Part shown: positions 1 to 15,300 of the stretch, in pieces | Layout of the letters: each line of letters starts with the position of its first letter | Position numbering within the stretch: the first letter of the stretch is position 1 | Notes under the pieces: generated by a model | The model's database searches: none | What the model saw: the letters and a program-made list of their open reading frames with translations, nothing else | Told to the model about the DNA's origin: nothing | Assembly: GCA_008638375.1 (NCBI GenBank) | Contig: CM018048.1 | Span: 55,966,847-56,030,846, forward strand | Reading direction: 5' to 3' | DNA from: Nyssa sinensis | Lineage: Eukaryota > Streptophyta > Magnoliopsida > Cornales > Nyssaceae | Length of the DNA stretch: 64,000 nt | Position numbers and translations under genes: made by a program

Positions 1-325
1 CCATATTCAATCTAGCAACCAATTGCAGCCCCTACAAGACCAAATTCACTGTTCCCAGGTTAGTTTTCATAGCATTGGAACAGCCCCTAAAACCTTATTT
101 CTTAATCCCAAAATCCCACCTAATCCATCCTTAGTCTAACCTTTCTACAGTAGACCCTAACCTCAAAAGTGCTGATTTTATCCTGCATGAGACTATTTCA
201 TCAATTATAAGATGTTAAATTAAGAGTACTTCAGCAACATATTTTGAATTGAGGATACTGAAAAACAAAAAACAGCTTATATTAATAATTTTAATAACTG
301 TTGCTGGTTATAAGAAGTACCACAC
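1..325 (-). other. HOS15-like intron, left edge
   Basis: The exon ending at 326 leaves an AG dinucleotide awaiting the next codon base, so this stretch is intron. I see no WD40 coding in it; the next exon must lie outside the window. Confidence 0.6.
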
Positions 326-3300
326 CTTGCCAACACTAACTGCTGGTTAGGATTGTTTGTGCCTGGTCCAGTGGGACTCCATCTGATAGTATATATCTCC
401 TGTAAGATATTTAAAAATTCACAATAACATCCAACCTAATTAGATAAACAAATTGAGATGAAGGGAAATAAAAAAGAAAGAAACCAAGAATTACCTTAGC
501 ATGCTCCCTTAAATCATGAACGTACTTGTCCTGCTTCATACTCCATATCTGCATCATTATCTTTAATCAGTTGCAAACCCATACAATGGGAATAAAACTG
601 GTTGACTTGACATGCAAAATATTTTCCTCTTCAATGTAGAAATAAAGACACTAAAACAGGATGAGAGGAAAGCATGAAATTTTACACAAGCAGGTAGTGG
701 CAACAATTTATTGCACTGTAAGAAGCAAATTACACGTCTACTAAGAATAAGAAGCATAAATAACCTTTGCAGTGATGTCATCAGAGCAAGACGCCAACAA
801 TGTACCTGTGGGGTCCCATTTGACACAATTAACTTCACCCTGAAATTACACAGTTCAAAAGATCAGCTATAATTCTTGAAGAATGGTAAACTTTGCAGAG
901 TCTCAATGCATTGTTTTTCACATAGGACTGAATGCTTCCAAGACATCACATGACATTTTACCATTCCTGTTTCTACTCAAAGCCAAATCAAGAAACAAAA
1001 AACAATAACCTAAAGCAAAACAATTGGTCAAAGTACTTCTCAGCTTAACCGAGGATCTGGCTTTACATAGCGCAGACAGGAGAAGCCAGATCCATGTCGC
1101 CAACCTCAAGTTATCACACTTAAAGCTTGTCCAGTTGAGAATTCTCTACTTAACTAACTTAAGTGCAGGTAAGGTAATAAATCTTGAAATAGCAGAACAT
1201 ATTAGATTGACAACACTGGAGCAAGAATAATGACAACAACATACTTTTTTTGGGGGGGTTCTAAGTTCTAACCTATCCATACATTTGCATCAGCAAAGAA
1301 ATTTGAAATTTGAGGTAGCACGGATTAAAGACCAGTTTATTAAAAGAACCTGATGCCCAGAAAAAGTTTTGATTGGACGAGTCTCTCCGATCTTGCAAAC
1401 GTAAATCATATTGTCTGTGGAGCTTGTTGCAAATGAAACATTATTTCGCCAATCAACATCAAGTGTTGGCCCTGTAAACAAGAGGTATAAAAGTTTAACC
1501 AAGCACAGATGACTGTTCAGCACAGAAACAACAGCACTGACTCATGACGTTCAGTCAACAATGTAGCACCTGAATGAAATTCAAACTGTTGTTTCCATTC
1601 CTCTGCCTTCACATCCCATACAATGGCAGTTTTATCACAGCTTCCAGTAAGAAGATAATCACCCTTCTTGTTCCACTTTAGTGAGAATATGGGTCCTTTA
1701 TGCTTACTTAAAGTGCTCCTTAGTTCTCCTGGACAAAGATACCAACCATAAGATAATCTTTGCAAGTTTTGAATTGCAATGAAAACTGGTTACAGACATG
1801 GTTGAAGTACAAAGATCATTATTTTTCTCCCTTTTTTTATTGGTTAAGTTAGTAAAAAGATCATTATTTCAAATAATACTTTATCAAAAGAAGAAGTACA
1901 AGAACAAGAACAAGATTTCAAAAAATGTACAATTTAACCAAAAGAATCATTTTGGAAAGGACAAAGAACACGAGATAAGAACTACAAATAAAAATGATAC
2001 TACAAGTACCCTCAACATAAAATCCCCTATTGACCAGACCACATTTTCTGGTTTCTTCATCAGTTTTTCATGACATGCTCTTCATTCTTGCCAACAGATT
2101 CACTACTTAAATTACATTAAAGAGTAACCCACACCTCTTCCTTCTAACAACTCCTGGTTAATGTTCTAATATCAAAATTCTAGCTGCCTCTTTTGACTCA
2201 CATACTGAAAATTATTATTTTTTTAAATCATAACCATACTACCGCCATAATGAAAAATTATCATATAATAATCCATAAATTGCAATAAAAAAGAAAAGGG
2301 GAGGTTTGTGATCACTTTTAAATCTTTTCTACAAGGTAATCTGGTATCCTCGTGCATGAAGATAATCAATTTGGTTGTTTGTCAACTGATTATGTTTTGA
2401 CCAAGATCCTTTCAACATCCATACAAGCTGAGGGCCACCAATTAAAGTGATTTTTTTGGCTAAGTAAAAGAGCTTTCTTGTGTACACAAAAATCAACATC
2501 AAAAAGCAGTTTGGGGGACAACCTAATAAGGAGAGTAGTAGACAGACTCAACAATTTTAACTTACAATGAAGATTAGCACAGAATCCGTATTCTAACTCA
2601 TAATAGGAACTGAAAGAACTCCTAGCAGCAGGAAAGCTGACTAATACTGCAAATAATATGAATGTTCTAGCTAGTTTGGTTGGCGAACTCTCTATCTCGG
2701 ATTTTGGGTGTCTGTAGCATGCGCCAAGGTTCTTTTTCATTTCAATAAGAAACAAACTCTGTAGCAAGAGTGCAAAGGATGGAGGAGATCTCGACATAAT
2801 CAGAATAGAAAGTGAGTTATCAAGTTAATGTAATGAATTTTCATAGCATAATGAATATATCTCTATTGAAAAGGGGAGGATGTTGGAGGATTAAATACTT
2901 AAGTTCCACTCTCTATAATAGCTTAAGCTTTTGAAGTTGCTGGTTTAACATGATATCGGAGCAGGCAAAGGTCCTGGGTTTGAACCTCGCCATCACCTTG
3001 ATAATTATAATTGATGCACGTGTTGGCCCACTCATGGTGGGGAGTTTGGCCACATGTGAGGGGGAGTGTTGGAGGATTAAATACTTAGACTACATCGGTG
3101 CACCCTCTTTAACAGCTTAAGTTTTTGAATGAGTTGGTGGTTTAACAGAGGAACCATAGCTTGACTACATAACAATTGCAGAATTTCCTTCCATGCAAAA
3201 CCAAAAATATACCTCCATCTTAGGCTTCTAACTTGGGAATTAAATGTCAGAAGTCTTCGGACACTAGGAAAAATCAGTTTCAGCACATGTCATTGACAGA

Positions 3301-6300
3301 TTACTGTGTGGCAGTAATATCGACAAAGAGAGTTCAAACATAAAATTCAAAATGAGAACTTATTTAAGAACTCCTCAAATACTATGTCACTGACTAATAA
3401 CAAGACAAGTAAAAAAAAAAGAACAGCGAAAAAAAGGTTCGTAAAGTTTTTGTCATGTGATAGGATATGACAAGCCCTACATACAACTGCAGATAACTTC
3501 ATCCATATTACCACTTTAAACATATAACACACAAAACAAGAAACACAATATGTAAAGGCTCCACTGCTTATCTATATTTACTGTTTTACAATCTGCTCGA
3601 GGCAAAGACAGCTAGGAATGAAAACATTAACTAAAACATGCTACAACAGCTTACCATTCGTACTCCAAATTCTGGCTTGCCCATCATAAGAGCCCGTTGC
3701 TAGTAGTGTCCCCTCCCCCTGCATAGTAGGAAAAAATAATTAATTATTCACCGGAAAAAAAGGGACAACTACTAACACCACTGCACCACATCATACCCTC
3801 TAACATAGAAGACTGACAACACCACCAATTAACAACCCACCACCTCAACCTAGGATTCTCGGTCAATATCTCAGTATTGGGAAGGCTCACTATATCGACA
3901 TTTCAATATATTGATCTAATTGTGCTAATATAATGACATACTTCAATTCTCGTGCCAGCATTAGCTATTATCACCAATTCATCATCAAGATATCAAATGT
4001 GTTGGTCAATATGTTGATAAAATTGCTGGAATCAAGTCATTCCTCAAAAATTTCGCAAAAGGCATAAGAGCAAGTTTCAAACCCTGGTTGATTGCAGCAA
4101 ACTCTCTAATCTCTCCTACTAAACTACAGCTTTCCTGCTAGGGCTATGGATATCCATTCCCAACACTGAATCTTATTTATAGAAATGTCTGTATACTGTT
4201 ACTAATATAAATAAGTTATAAGCTACATTTTACATTATATATGAGTATATTGTATATGAGATATATATATATATATAGATTAAAAAAATTCTCAAAAATA
4301 GAATTGATTTTCTTTTGCTTGATGATAAAATTATTTTGATATGCCTGTGTGAAATCTATTTTTTTTTCTAAAAATAAAGGAAAATAACACTTTAAAAGTG
4401 TTCGACAAGGGTGGAAGTGGAGAAAGGAGAAGGGAAAAATATTAGGATAAATTACATCGAACTCCTCGAGGTTTCTGACAATTATAAATACTTCCCCTAA
4501 GATTTCTTAAATAACATTGCCCTCCCCTACTGTTACTGACAACTACAAATACCTCCCTTCCAGTCCAATTTGTTTTCAAAATGACAAAGGTACTTTTTTT
4601 TTTTTTTTTGCATTTTTTTTTCAATCTTGACAATTTTTTAACATTTTTTATTTTTAAATAAATATTAATTAAAACCTTTTTGATCAAACACAAAAAATAA
4701 GTTATTTACCTTAAATTTATTTTATATAAAATGAGAAAAAAATCTTTAAAAAAGTTAGAAAAGACTGGTCAAAATTGAAAAGATATGAAAACAAAAACAA
4801 AAGGAAAGGGGCAATTTGTCATTTTGAAAGAAAAAAAATTGTACTGGAGGGAAAGTATTTATAGTTTATCAGTAAAAGTAGGAAAGTGCAATGTCATTTT
4901 ATAAACCTCAAGGGAGGTTTTTTGTAATTGTAAAAAACATTAGGGGATGTCAGTGTAAGTTACCCAAAAAATTAAAATATGCAAAGTATTTTTTCTGAAG
5001 CAAGGAATTTGGTTTAGAATATTTGCTATTAGATTGATCAATCCTGAACCCTTGTTCAATCAATCCAAATTTAAATAATAATTCAGTTAAATGTTTGGAT
5101 TAAGTAGTGCATTATATTGATTACTATGTATATATAATATCTGGCGACCACATTTTTGCACCCCATACATTTTATAATCAGTAGCCAAGCATTTTTCTTT
5201 TCTTTTTGGCAACATTATGATTCTAATTTATCTATTATAATATAATGTATTTTGATATTCTCCAATGCTTTGAAACAAAATTCTTCATTTTACAATCAAA
5301 ATCTGTCATTTTTTAAAACAAATTTGATATTCGACGTCCACATTGATATCTAAAATTGGAAGTACAATAATCTTTAAATTTAAAAAATAAAATAAAATCA
5401 ACCCGGCCTAACACAATAACACCAAAAAAAGAAAAACTCTATTTTGTGTTGTAGTCAACCAAATATGCCTATTGCCATTGCCCAGGCCCCACTATGGCAA
5501 GAACAATTTGCCGGGTGTGGAATATGTCTCCCCTTTGTTTGACTTGGTGCATTTGAAGGGAAAGAAATCAAAGAGTTTTTGAAGGAATTGATACTCCGAT
5601 ATAGCATTTGAAAGATAGATTTTTGTGTTTACTTTTTTTTGGCTTAAAGATGATTATCCTATGTATTTAAACACTTTCATAGGTTTTTTGGGAGATCTTA
5701 GAGCTTAATTTTGTAGCCTAATCACTTTTTATGTATATTTGGGTTTGCCTTTCTCAGGCTTCCTTTTAATGAAATATACATATATTTACTGATCAAAAAT
5801 ATATATATATGTAGATTTTTGTATAAATACATACATCAAATGAACAAAAAAATTCTCTTTCCTAGTATACTACCACTCATAAAACCTAAAAATCAAGTTT
5901 GACAAAATCACTGAACTCTGACATATAGATTCAGTACAAGAACAAGATGAAGTGATATTAAGAAATGTCATCAACCACGTAAGCCAGAATATATTAACAA
6001 CACTCACATTCCAATCAAGTGTCGTAACATCTTTGCTTTTCTCATTCGTTTTATTCTTAACATGCTTCAGCACCAGCACATTTGAAGGGCCATTTTGCAA
6101 ACTAGATCTACTTGTCCCATCTGCAATTGTCCAAATCCGAGCTGTCGAATCTCCAGACCTAGATATGACCACAATGGGAATGAGCATTAAGGCAACAGAT
6201 AAAGAAGAGACCTCTCAAACCCCATTAAGTCGGCAGTATATGGCATCAGAGGAGCATGCAGAGTACGTAAATTTTTTTTGGCAAGTATGCAGAGTATGTA

Positions 6301-9300
6301 ATTTATTATGTGCATATAGCTTTAATATTAATTTGCCAGGCTAAAGTCACTACCATTTTCTATGTTAATATACTAATAAGTAACAACAAAAAATGTAGAT
6401 AGCACTACAGAAATCAGAAGGAAATAGCTTAGACAGAAACTGAATCAAAAATAGAAGTTATCTGCAAGGTTCATGAGCGAACATAACACTTAATAACATC
6501 AACAGATATAGCAATGATATGCACAGCACATTTATTCAGCAGAAGATGAGAGGCAAATTTTGGTTTTGAAAGCACCAAACGCAGCATGGACCAACCATCC
6601 CATTGTTGAACACGAATTACGGTCATGTTCATAGTTGAGTGCCCCCACTTAGCTACTTTGGATGATTTGTTTTGCACAAGGAATTTGTCAGTGTCCCAAC
6701 AGTCCAATAGTTTCCCAATCAATCATAGAGGAATGAAAACAAGGTTCCAAAAATCAAAATGGCTTTGTTCTTAGAGGATGCATTATTACGGTTCATAAGC
6801 GTGGAACCTATAAGTTCATTGAGCAGAAATAATACTTGATAACAAAGAAAAAAAAAAAAAGTTCAATCAAAGTGGATACAAAAGAAGAAATGAGAAGATT
6901 TGGAAATATGATCAAGAGTTGTAGACAACAGATAAAATCATTCCAATCAAAAGTATCTCCTTTGACAAAAAAGAACCCACCCAGATGCAAGAACTGAACC
7001 TGCCGGACTCCATGCACAAGCACAAACCTGCAAGGAACAATGGAAATGGGCAAATTAATGCAGAGGTATTACGAAAATACAAACTAATAGAGATCCAAGA
7101 CGATTGGAGACATGCTCAAACCTCAGAAGTATGTCCTTCCAAAATTATCACATCAGAACTAGGAATTTCGCAAGTCTGAGATGTTGAGGTGGTAGAGATA
7201 TCCATTGGTTCAGGTCCTATCAAAGAAAATTACAAGACTATCACAGTTTAAATGCATGAGAGAGAAAGAGAGAAGTTTTCACTTCATTGATTAAAAACAT
7301 GAGGGAAACTCTTGGTACCTGTTTTTATAAGAATCTAACATTATAGATTGCATGTTCACTAACTAGACATAAATGTATAACTAGAGAAGGAACACTGCAA
7401 TGAGTGTGGTCCTTACCTTATTATATTTTTCTTTTTTGCATTCAATTATTCCAACTATCTGCAGTTAATTTTATCTTTCGAAACTATGGCCAACTGGCAA
7501 AATTTTGCATTTAATCTTTAATCACACAAAAATTGCTCCAATAACAAACCATCAGTGAGACAAAGCCCGGACGTACATATAAGCATAAATTCTCCAGTTT
7601 TAGCCCTTGCTTTGATAGTTGCTGAAAACAAGCATCTAGTTGCCATGTTTTCGAACAAAGGAAGCACAAGACATCACCTTTTAGTTATGTCAATCCACAG
7701 TCAATCCACAAATCAAATAAAAAACTGGCCAATCACTTCTGACTGAGTGCAGAATTGCCTTATGCATGTGTTTCATCCTTGTTACTATAATATTATTGTT
7801 AACATTTAGTACTAATTTAATAATTATCAATTATTAATTTTATTTGTAATAAACAACGCCCCTAATAAATATGTAACTACTAAGTTCAATAAAGTCCTTA
7901 ATAGTATTAATATTAACATTTAATACATATTAATTACCAATTATTGATTACTAATTTTAATAAATAATGCCCTTTCATAAACATGTTCCATTATGAGCCT
8001 ATTTACACAGCGTAAGAGGGTTAGATCATTACATAGTAGTCATATGCAAACTTGTCAAATGAATAACATAGCTAGCGAGGAATGGAAATTGCAAGCATCA
8101 CAATGAAAAATGATCAAACTAGTGACTTTTTTTCCTTTTTGTAACACGACCATAGTTATATGAGACCACCATCCGTTTTAATCAATGTCTTGAAATTGCC
8201 ATTAAAACACCCAAAGATAAAAGAAAAGTAAGGGTTAATATATTAAAATCACTGATATATCATAAATAACATGTTACCTAAGAAGCATGGACGAGGACAC
8301 GGACACACATACACGTTATTTCTTAAAAAAGTAGAACACTGATATGTCAAGTACACGTTGAATATATATAATTTTTTTATATTTTTTGTATGACCATATA
8401 ATTAAAACCTAATGTTATTTGAATCAAAATTGGTATAAAAACACACAAATCACAAAAATATTATTCAGATATTAAAATAATAAAGTCATTAAATAAAAAT
8501 TAAAAAATTTCTTCATTTGATCATCAACATTTATGATTCAAGTGTCCAACACGTGTCCAGGAAGTGTTCGAAAGAAGCAAGCACAGATCTTGCATTCTAC
8601 GTGGTTTAACGGAGGTGCATTACAGGAAAATGGTAACAATGTTAGGGATTGGAGGTCGAAGGTCAAGGATCAATCTCCAATAAGTAAAAAACCAACTAGG
8701 ACATGCCCTTCAAAAAAACAATATGAATCCATTGGGCCTACTAAAAGTGTTTGATTCTTTGAATGGCTTTGTTCTAGAATTTATTCTTAAAATTTTAACC
8801 CATAGACAGTAGTCACAGGATATATATTTCCTATCTTCATATTCTGAATGGACTGTTTGTAAATACTTCCTAATAGCAGAGCATCAAGGCACTGTCATAA
8901 CAAGCGCGAACATCCAAAGAACATCCTTTATTTCCTTGGAAGATCAAAAGCGCAAAGCATCTGTAGTTGTTGAGCCACTGGCAGCTAATGAACTAAAGGT
9001 AGCTTGATAGCACTAAGGGATCTAATCCTGTTGTATGTGCACCAGTGTTTTTCTCATTCTCCCTTGTGATTAAACATCAAGAGAAGAATTAATTTTTCAG
9101 GCTCTTTACATAAGAGGAAAACTAATGAGTCTGAAAGTCACACGATGTTGATTGGCCCCAAGGAGGCCAAAAATTAAGCATCATAAATGTGATTTTTGAA
9201 GGGGAATGAACAATAAAATTCACAAATGCATCCATTCATCCACATATAGATGTATGTATATCCACATGCCCCATGTGTGCGTGCATGTGTATGGACATGT

Positions 9301-12300
9301 ATGCATATGCTTGCAAACATGCTTGTTTGCTCAAAGATGATCACTGGTAGCACATCTTGGAAAAGTTAACTTTAACCACACCAAAAGTGGCCAATGATGT
9401 CCAAGTCCTTACTACCAAATTATGGAATAGGGAAGGAAAAGTACAATCACATTAAATACCACATGAGAAAAAAGGTTAAAAGGTTAATGCCCCGCAAATC
9501 TGGCACCAAAGTTACATTTCCAGTCCTCAAGAGATTCAAAGTTCAAAGGGCTAAAAGCATTAAATGTTTACAACATTATACCTCAATTCTTATGTAAATA
9601 CGGAGTGCCACCACCATTAACCCTTTAACCATACATGTACAATACTTTCATTTCCCAACTTAAATAATATCATTTCATTACTTGTCAAACTAAAACTCAT
9701 GTAAAGGGCAGAACAGACAAAAAAAAATAGGTACTTATTTTATCATTTCCATGAAGTATCACAGTTCCAAACAGAACTAGTTTGAACATATCACCAGGAC
9801 TTGAATAATCAACATTATATCTAAGCAAAGCAAGGTGCAGGAAATGATTAGCTTCATAACAACCCAAACAGCCCTTTCCCCATTTTATTTCCCAGAGAAT
9901 GTACCCAAATTTTATACATTAATATATGATGCGGGGCTGAGCCAGTATGCAAATATAAGTAGCATTATCTTGCAGAATTCTTGAGCCTGGCCGCCTACAA
10001 ATTCTAATGATCAGTAGAGCTAAAAAAAAAAAAAATTATAGTCCTTCCTTACTACCTCATCAAGATAGCGAGGATTGTCTCATTTGGCTTACTTCTCCTA
10101 CTGGGAAATTTTCAGTGGGGTTCATTTCAACTGGAATATGTCAGCAAATTGAAAATATGCTGATTAGAGATAATATCATATGTACTGAGGGCTTGTTAAT
10201 TTTAAGGCTTTTGGTTTTGCTTGTCGTTAAAATTTGAGGGAGGACTGTATTCTTTATTTGTATTTTATGGTTGTTTTGATTGTTAGAATTCTTGGTGTAT
10301 GGGGATTTGCCTGTTTAGGTCAGCACTCATTTATTTGGTCTTGCTAATGGTTTCGGATTCATTAATAAACTCCCATCCATAGGACCAATAGCCTCACTCA
10401 TTTCTCAACTGGGGAACCAAAGTCCTGTTTGTAGCAGTGCACCCCACTAACTCGAAACTAAGACAAAAGGTACACACAAATAATGCAGTGAAATAGTATT
10501 TGAAAAACAACAGCTGACAGCCTGAAGTGTCCTGACTCCTGAGACAATACTGACAGAACAAAGGCAGGACGAATTGGGGAAAAAAATTTTGATCAGTAAA
10601 TTTAGAAATAAATAAAAATATAAGTTTCTTCTCACTTTTTGGATATGCCTAGACCATGCCTGTTTCTATGAGGGATTTCCTTAGCGGGTGGCAAGGGGAG
10701 GCGTGTCAAGAGGAATGTGAGGAAGGTCTGGATAGTCCCCTTTGCCTTTTTTGGTGTTTGTGACACGAGAGAAATCAAAGAATTTTTGAAGGGGAGGAAA
10801 TGTCCCCTTGTAGATTTAAAGATAGATTTTTGAAAACATTAGACTTTTGGGTACTAGATTCATACTCCCATATGTAGATTCTTTTGTAGAGTTTTTGGGA
10901 GTTGAGACTTCAATTTTGTGAGTGACCTCCTTTTTCGTAAATAAGTTTCCCCTCCTCAGATAGTTTTTCTATAATATTTTTCCTTATCAATACATATGTA
11001 TATATAGGGTTCAAAATGAAAGCACGTACCTCAGTACTTTTTTTTCGGTAAATGTAAAATATGCACCAAAACTATCATCCAGGCTAATACAAAGAGTTGA
11101 AAAAAGTAAGGTGGAGAAAAATATTGAAGTTGATTTACCTCCAGAAATTCCATTTTCTTCATGTTTGCCATTAACCATATCTTCTTGAACCATAAACATT
11201 TCTCTATCATTGTGATCCTCATGCTGTTTTTCTCTCTCCTTATCTTTTTCTGTTCTCTCTCTGTCCTTTTCACGTTCCTTCTCCCTATCTTGGCTTTCTC
11301 TCTCTCTTGCTCGGCCACATTCTCCTTCACGCTCCCTGTCAACTTCTTTCTCTCTACACTTCTGTTGATTTTTCTTTTTCTCTTTTATCATTTGCCGCAG
11401 TTCATAGACATCCTTTGTAATGAGATCCAAAGGTTGTAAAAATGAGAAATCTTCATCCACATCTGTGTCATTCTGGCAAGCTTGAAAAAAAACATTGATC
11501 AACATAAATATGTAAGATACACAAAATGAAAAAAAAATAAAGAACATGAGTGGAAACCAACGAAATTATGCAATAGAATTAAGAATGCTAACATTACTCA
11601 AGTTTGCTTCCATCTCCAGGTACTGAAGTCCTTTTTGTACAAATGTGATGAGAGCTCCTGGTGGAACCAAATTGCCATCAACGGGGCATTTGTTAATACT
11701 AGCTTCATATCCTAAGGCAAAAGCTGAATGTGTAAAACCTGCAAGAGAGTATGACAAGGATCAAATTAAAACATCATACAATTTTTTTTTTCCTTTTTTG
11801 TTTGGATCCCAAATAATTGAGATAAGGATTTGTTGAGATGAGTTGAATTTGTTTGGATCCCAAAAATAGTTTCCTCCTATGCCTCTTAGGATTCTCAAAC
11901 TGTACTTAAAAGGTAAAATTTTGGCTTATCTAATATCCAAGTAAATTAGTTTGAAAGAAAACAAAGCAGATATTCAATTGTAAACCTACTGTCAATGAGA
12001 CTACAAGGAACCACAACAATTAATGTCTTAATCAACCATAATAACCAAGTGCCGGCAATCCATAATAACCATTTACCGGTATGCATCAAAACTGAAATTG
12101 AACAGACAAAAATAGTATTGGGAATTGGAGATCCAAGTCAACTAGGAATTGGAGGGGATTTAGAGACCATAAAGGAAATATTGTTTTGGCCCAATGTTAC
12201 CAAGAACACAAATTGTTGTGATACACAAAATGGGAAAGGGGATATGTTATGCCTCATACTCTAAATGAGGTAGTATAGTGGTAGATTTATGACATAGTTA

Positions 12301-15300
12301 AGGTACTGACAAGATAAGGCATTTCTAATAAGAAGAGTGGTTTTCTTTTATCCTAGATGAATAATGAAAATTAGTATTGTTAAAGTGCATAAGCTAAACA
12401 TAGAGGTATGAAAATTTATAATATTCAAATGAAATGTGTTAAGATATTTTAGTAAGGGTACCCTAATTGCATTGAGTTCTTGATTTACCATAGCCATTTC
12501 CCATTACTATTCTCTTAAAAGAAAACAAAAAAAACAAAACAAAACTAAGGAAGAGAAAAGAAGAAATCTTTTGAACCTCTATATTTAGTGTTTTGGAGCA
12601 TTCGTCCAATACACGGATCACTAAGGTATTGGTGTTTTTTTAGTAATTATGTTCTAGCCTTTTCAAAAACCAGTTAGACTTGGTTATGCCATTAAGGCTA
12701 AGATCTTAGCTTTATTAGAGGGCCTTAGAGTGGCTTGCTTGGTGAGTTTTCATCATTATTGCACTGAAGCAGACACTAGTATATTAGTTAGGTAGGTCAG
12801 TAGGTGGATTCTATATTCTCGACACATGGCATTATGATGATTTCTTAAGAGAAACTTTGGACTTATCTTTGGCTTCACAAGTTGAGGTTGTTAGTTGAGT
12901 TTCAAAATCAACAAATGAGGCCATAAAATTCTTTGCAAAAAGAGGAGTAACCACTTCGATGTCTTCTAAGTTGCTTCAACACCCACCCCAGAGCAGCCAT
13001 TGGAGGGTGATTAGAGATTCTCCTTATACTATAGTATAATGGTCACAATAGTTCTTTTCTTGTATTTTATGTGGAGAAAATTTGGTTATTGCGAGTTCTT
13101 GAGGGTGATTAAAAGGGAGGGGCATTATACGTAGGATGGAGTGGAGATCCACTGAGAGGACTAGGGTGGAAACTGAGGCAACCTTAGGAGAAAGAAGCAG
13201 AAACAATGGCAGTGGAGACTGGGAGGAGATTCCGAACGTAAGTTTGCAAGGAGAGGTTCCCTAAAGAATTCTTTGGACCCTTTTCTCTCTTCTTATCGCA
13301 TCTTAGGTCCTTATGCAAGCAGGTCGCCCATATTTATAGGAGTCCCAAGATTTCGGACAATTGGCGCACGTGCTAAAGTGACATGGTTACATGGAAATGA
13401 TGCCAGCTCATACCAAAATATTTGCACAAAAGATGGAGGCGTTGAGCACAATGCACAGAAAATAGTGTCCAAAGGCACATGAAATCTCTACTCAACTCAA
13501 CTCAACACCGCAAAACAAAACTTTACCTCAATTATTTGGGGTCACATGAATCCTATCTCGTCATTCTTTTGTATTTAAGACCATTTTTTCCGTTAAACCA
13601 CACATTACCATATCTTTTTTAACTACCTCTACTAAAGTTTAGCATGACCCTCAATATTAACCATGTCGCTATTTCTTATTAGTGCATTTATTGGTCATAA
13701 TTTTATATGACTATACCACCTTAGTCGATGTTCTCTCATTTTATCTCCTACAGGTGTTACTCCTACCATTTCACGAATATATTCATTCCTAATTATATAT
13801 TTTCTTGTCTTACCACACATCCATCTTAACATCCTCATTTCGGCTACACTCATCTTATTAACATGTTGTTTCTTAACTATCCAACATTATGTTCCATACA
13901 ACATGACTGGTCTTATAACTATTTTATAAAATTTACCTTCCAATTTTAAAGACACGTGATATCTCTCTCTACCTAAAACATGCTAAGATAGGAGTTGTAG
14001 AGAAGGTGCATCTCGACAAATCTTAGACTTCAACCACCAAGCCACAAATCCTTTGAATCCTGCATAAGGCCACTACTAACCTAGAGGTCACATCGGAGTT
14101 GCATTGAGCTCAAGGAGCTCCCTGAACCCTACTCTTGACCTAGGCAGCCAATGAGTGCATGAAGGTGGAGATTTTAGAGGTCACAACAACACAAGTGAAA
14201 TTCTCGTGGGAATACATGCATGACGAGTGCAATTATGTAGAATGAGACCAAGGTGGAGATATTAAGAAAAGACAAACAAGTTACCACCAAGAACAGTTTT
14301 GAGCCTTGAGAGCAAACACAAACAAAATGCAAATTAATAGTCCCCTCACTAAAAATCATCCTAGAACTAGATTATAGGTCCATCACCAAGAACGAATTAC
14401 TATGCACAAAATAATGAACCTGTCTTAAGAGATGAACCATAGTTATCAAAATCGGACTGGACTGGCTTAAACTGGGAACCAGACCTCCGGCCAATTTGGT
14501 ATTTCATTTGGATTTTTTTTGCTAGTAAACCGGATCAACCCAGTGTGAACCAGCCTAACCGGTCGATTTTTTACTAAAACGGATGAAATGAACCGGCACA
14601 AAATTTGACTGAAGCCACACGTAATGCATTTACAAAACTGAATGACGTGCATTTATTGAATTACGGAACTGAATGACGTGCATTTATTACGGACATGTGC
14701 AGATGTCGGCCAAAGCTGCGCAATGAATGACATGCATTGTGATCAGATCAGTGCATTTATTGTGTGCTATATATAAAAAATTTTGACCAGGAGAGTTGAA
14801 CACAAGTCCATTATGTGAAAAGTAACTTCCTTAACCACTTGGCCAATGGTCTGTTGTGATAATTTTTATACCAAATTTAAAATAGGGTAAATTACACTTA
14901 CCTCTCCCAAGGTTTAGTGATATTACACATGGTACCCTTATAGTTTAAAAAATTACATTAACCTCCCTTAAGCTTTATTATCAGTAACAGAAATATCCAT
15001 TTCGTCGGTCAACGTTAATTGACCAGACGATTTAGATGATGTCATTTTAAATACTTTTTAAAATACCATTTTTACCCATATCAACACCAACTTCATTCTC
15101 TACCATCTCTCTCTTTCTCTATCTACTCTACCAGTCATCACTTCTCCCAAACCACTGCATCATCCTCCACTACATCACTTCTCGTCATCCTGGGCACGCT
15201 TCTGTTTCTATCAACTCTCACTATGAAGCCCAGCAACTCATCTTTGCAATCCCTACTAGATAACCCCAAGATTTTACTTACCTCTTTGATTTTCATCAAC

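Larger units (their letters stand above)
7217..10039. other. HOS15-like large intron, mostly unassigned
   Basis: This is the upstream part of the 3.9 kb intron between exons ending at 11139 and starting at 7216. It holds an AT-rich tandem repeat (7801-7987) and a possible MITE (8283-8570), listed separately. The rest shows neither coding exons nor an element I can name. Confidence 0.5.

Noticed and set aside
2390..2797. 135-codon minus-strand frame in a HOS15-like intron
   Set aside because: Composition looks random, no domain, and splice-consistent HOS15 exons skip it.
11161..11439. Plus-strand hydrophobic frame over HOS15-like exon 3
   Set aside because: Antisense of the Arg/Glu/Lys-rich coding; Leu/Phe/Ser-rich by complementarity.
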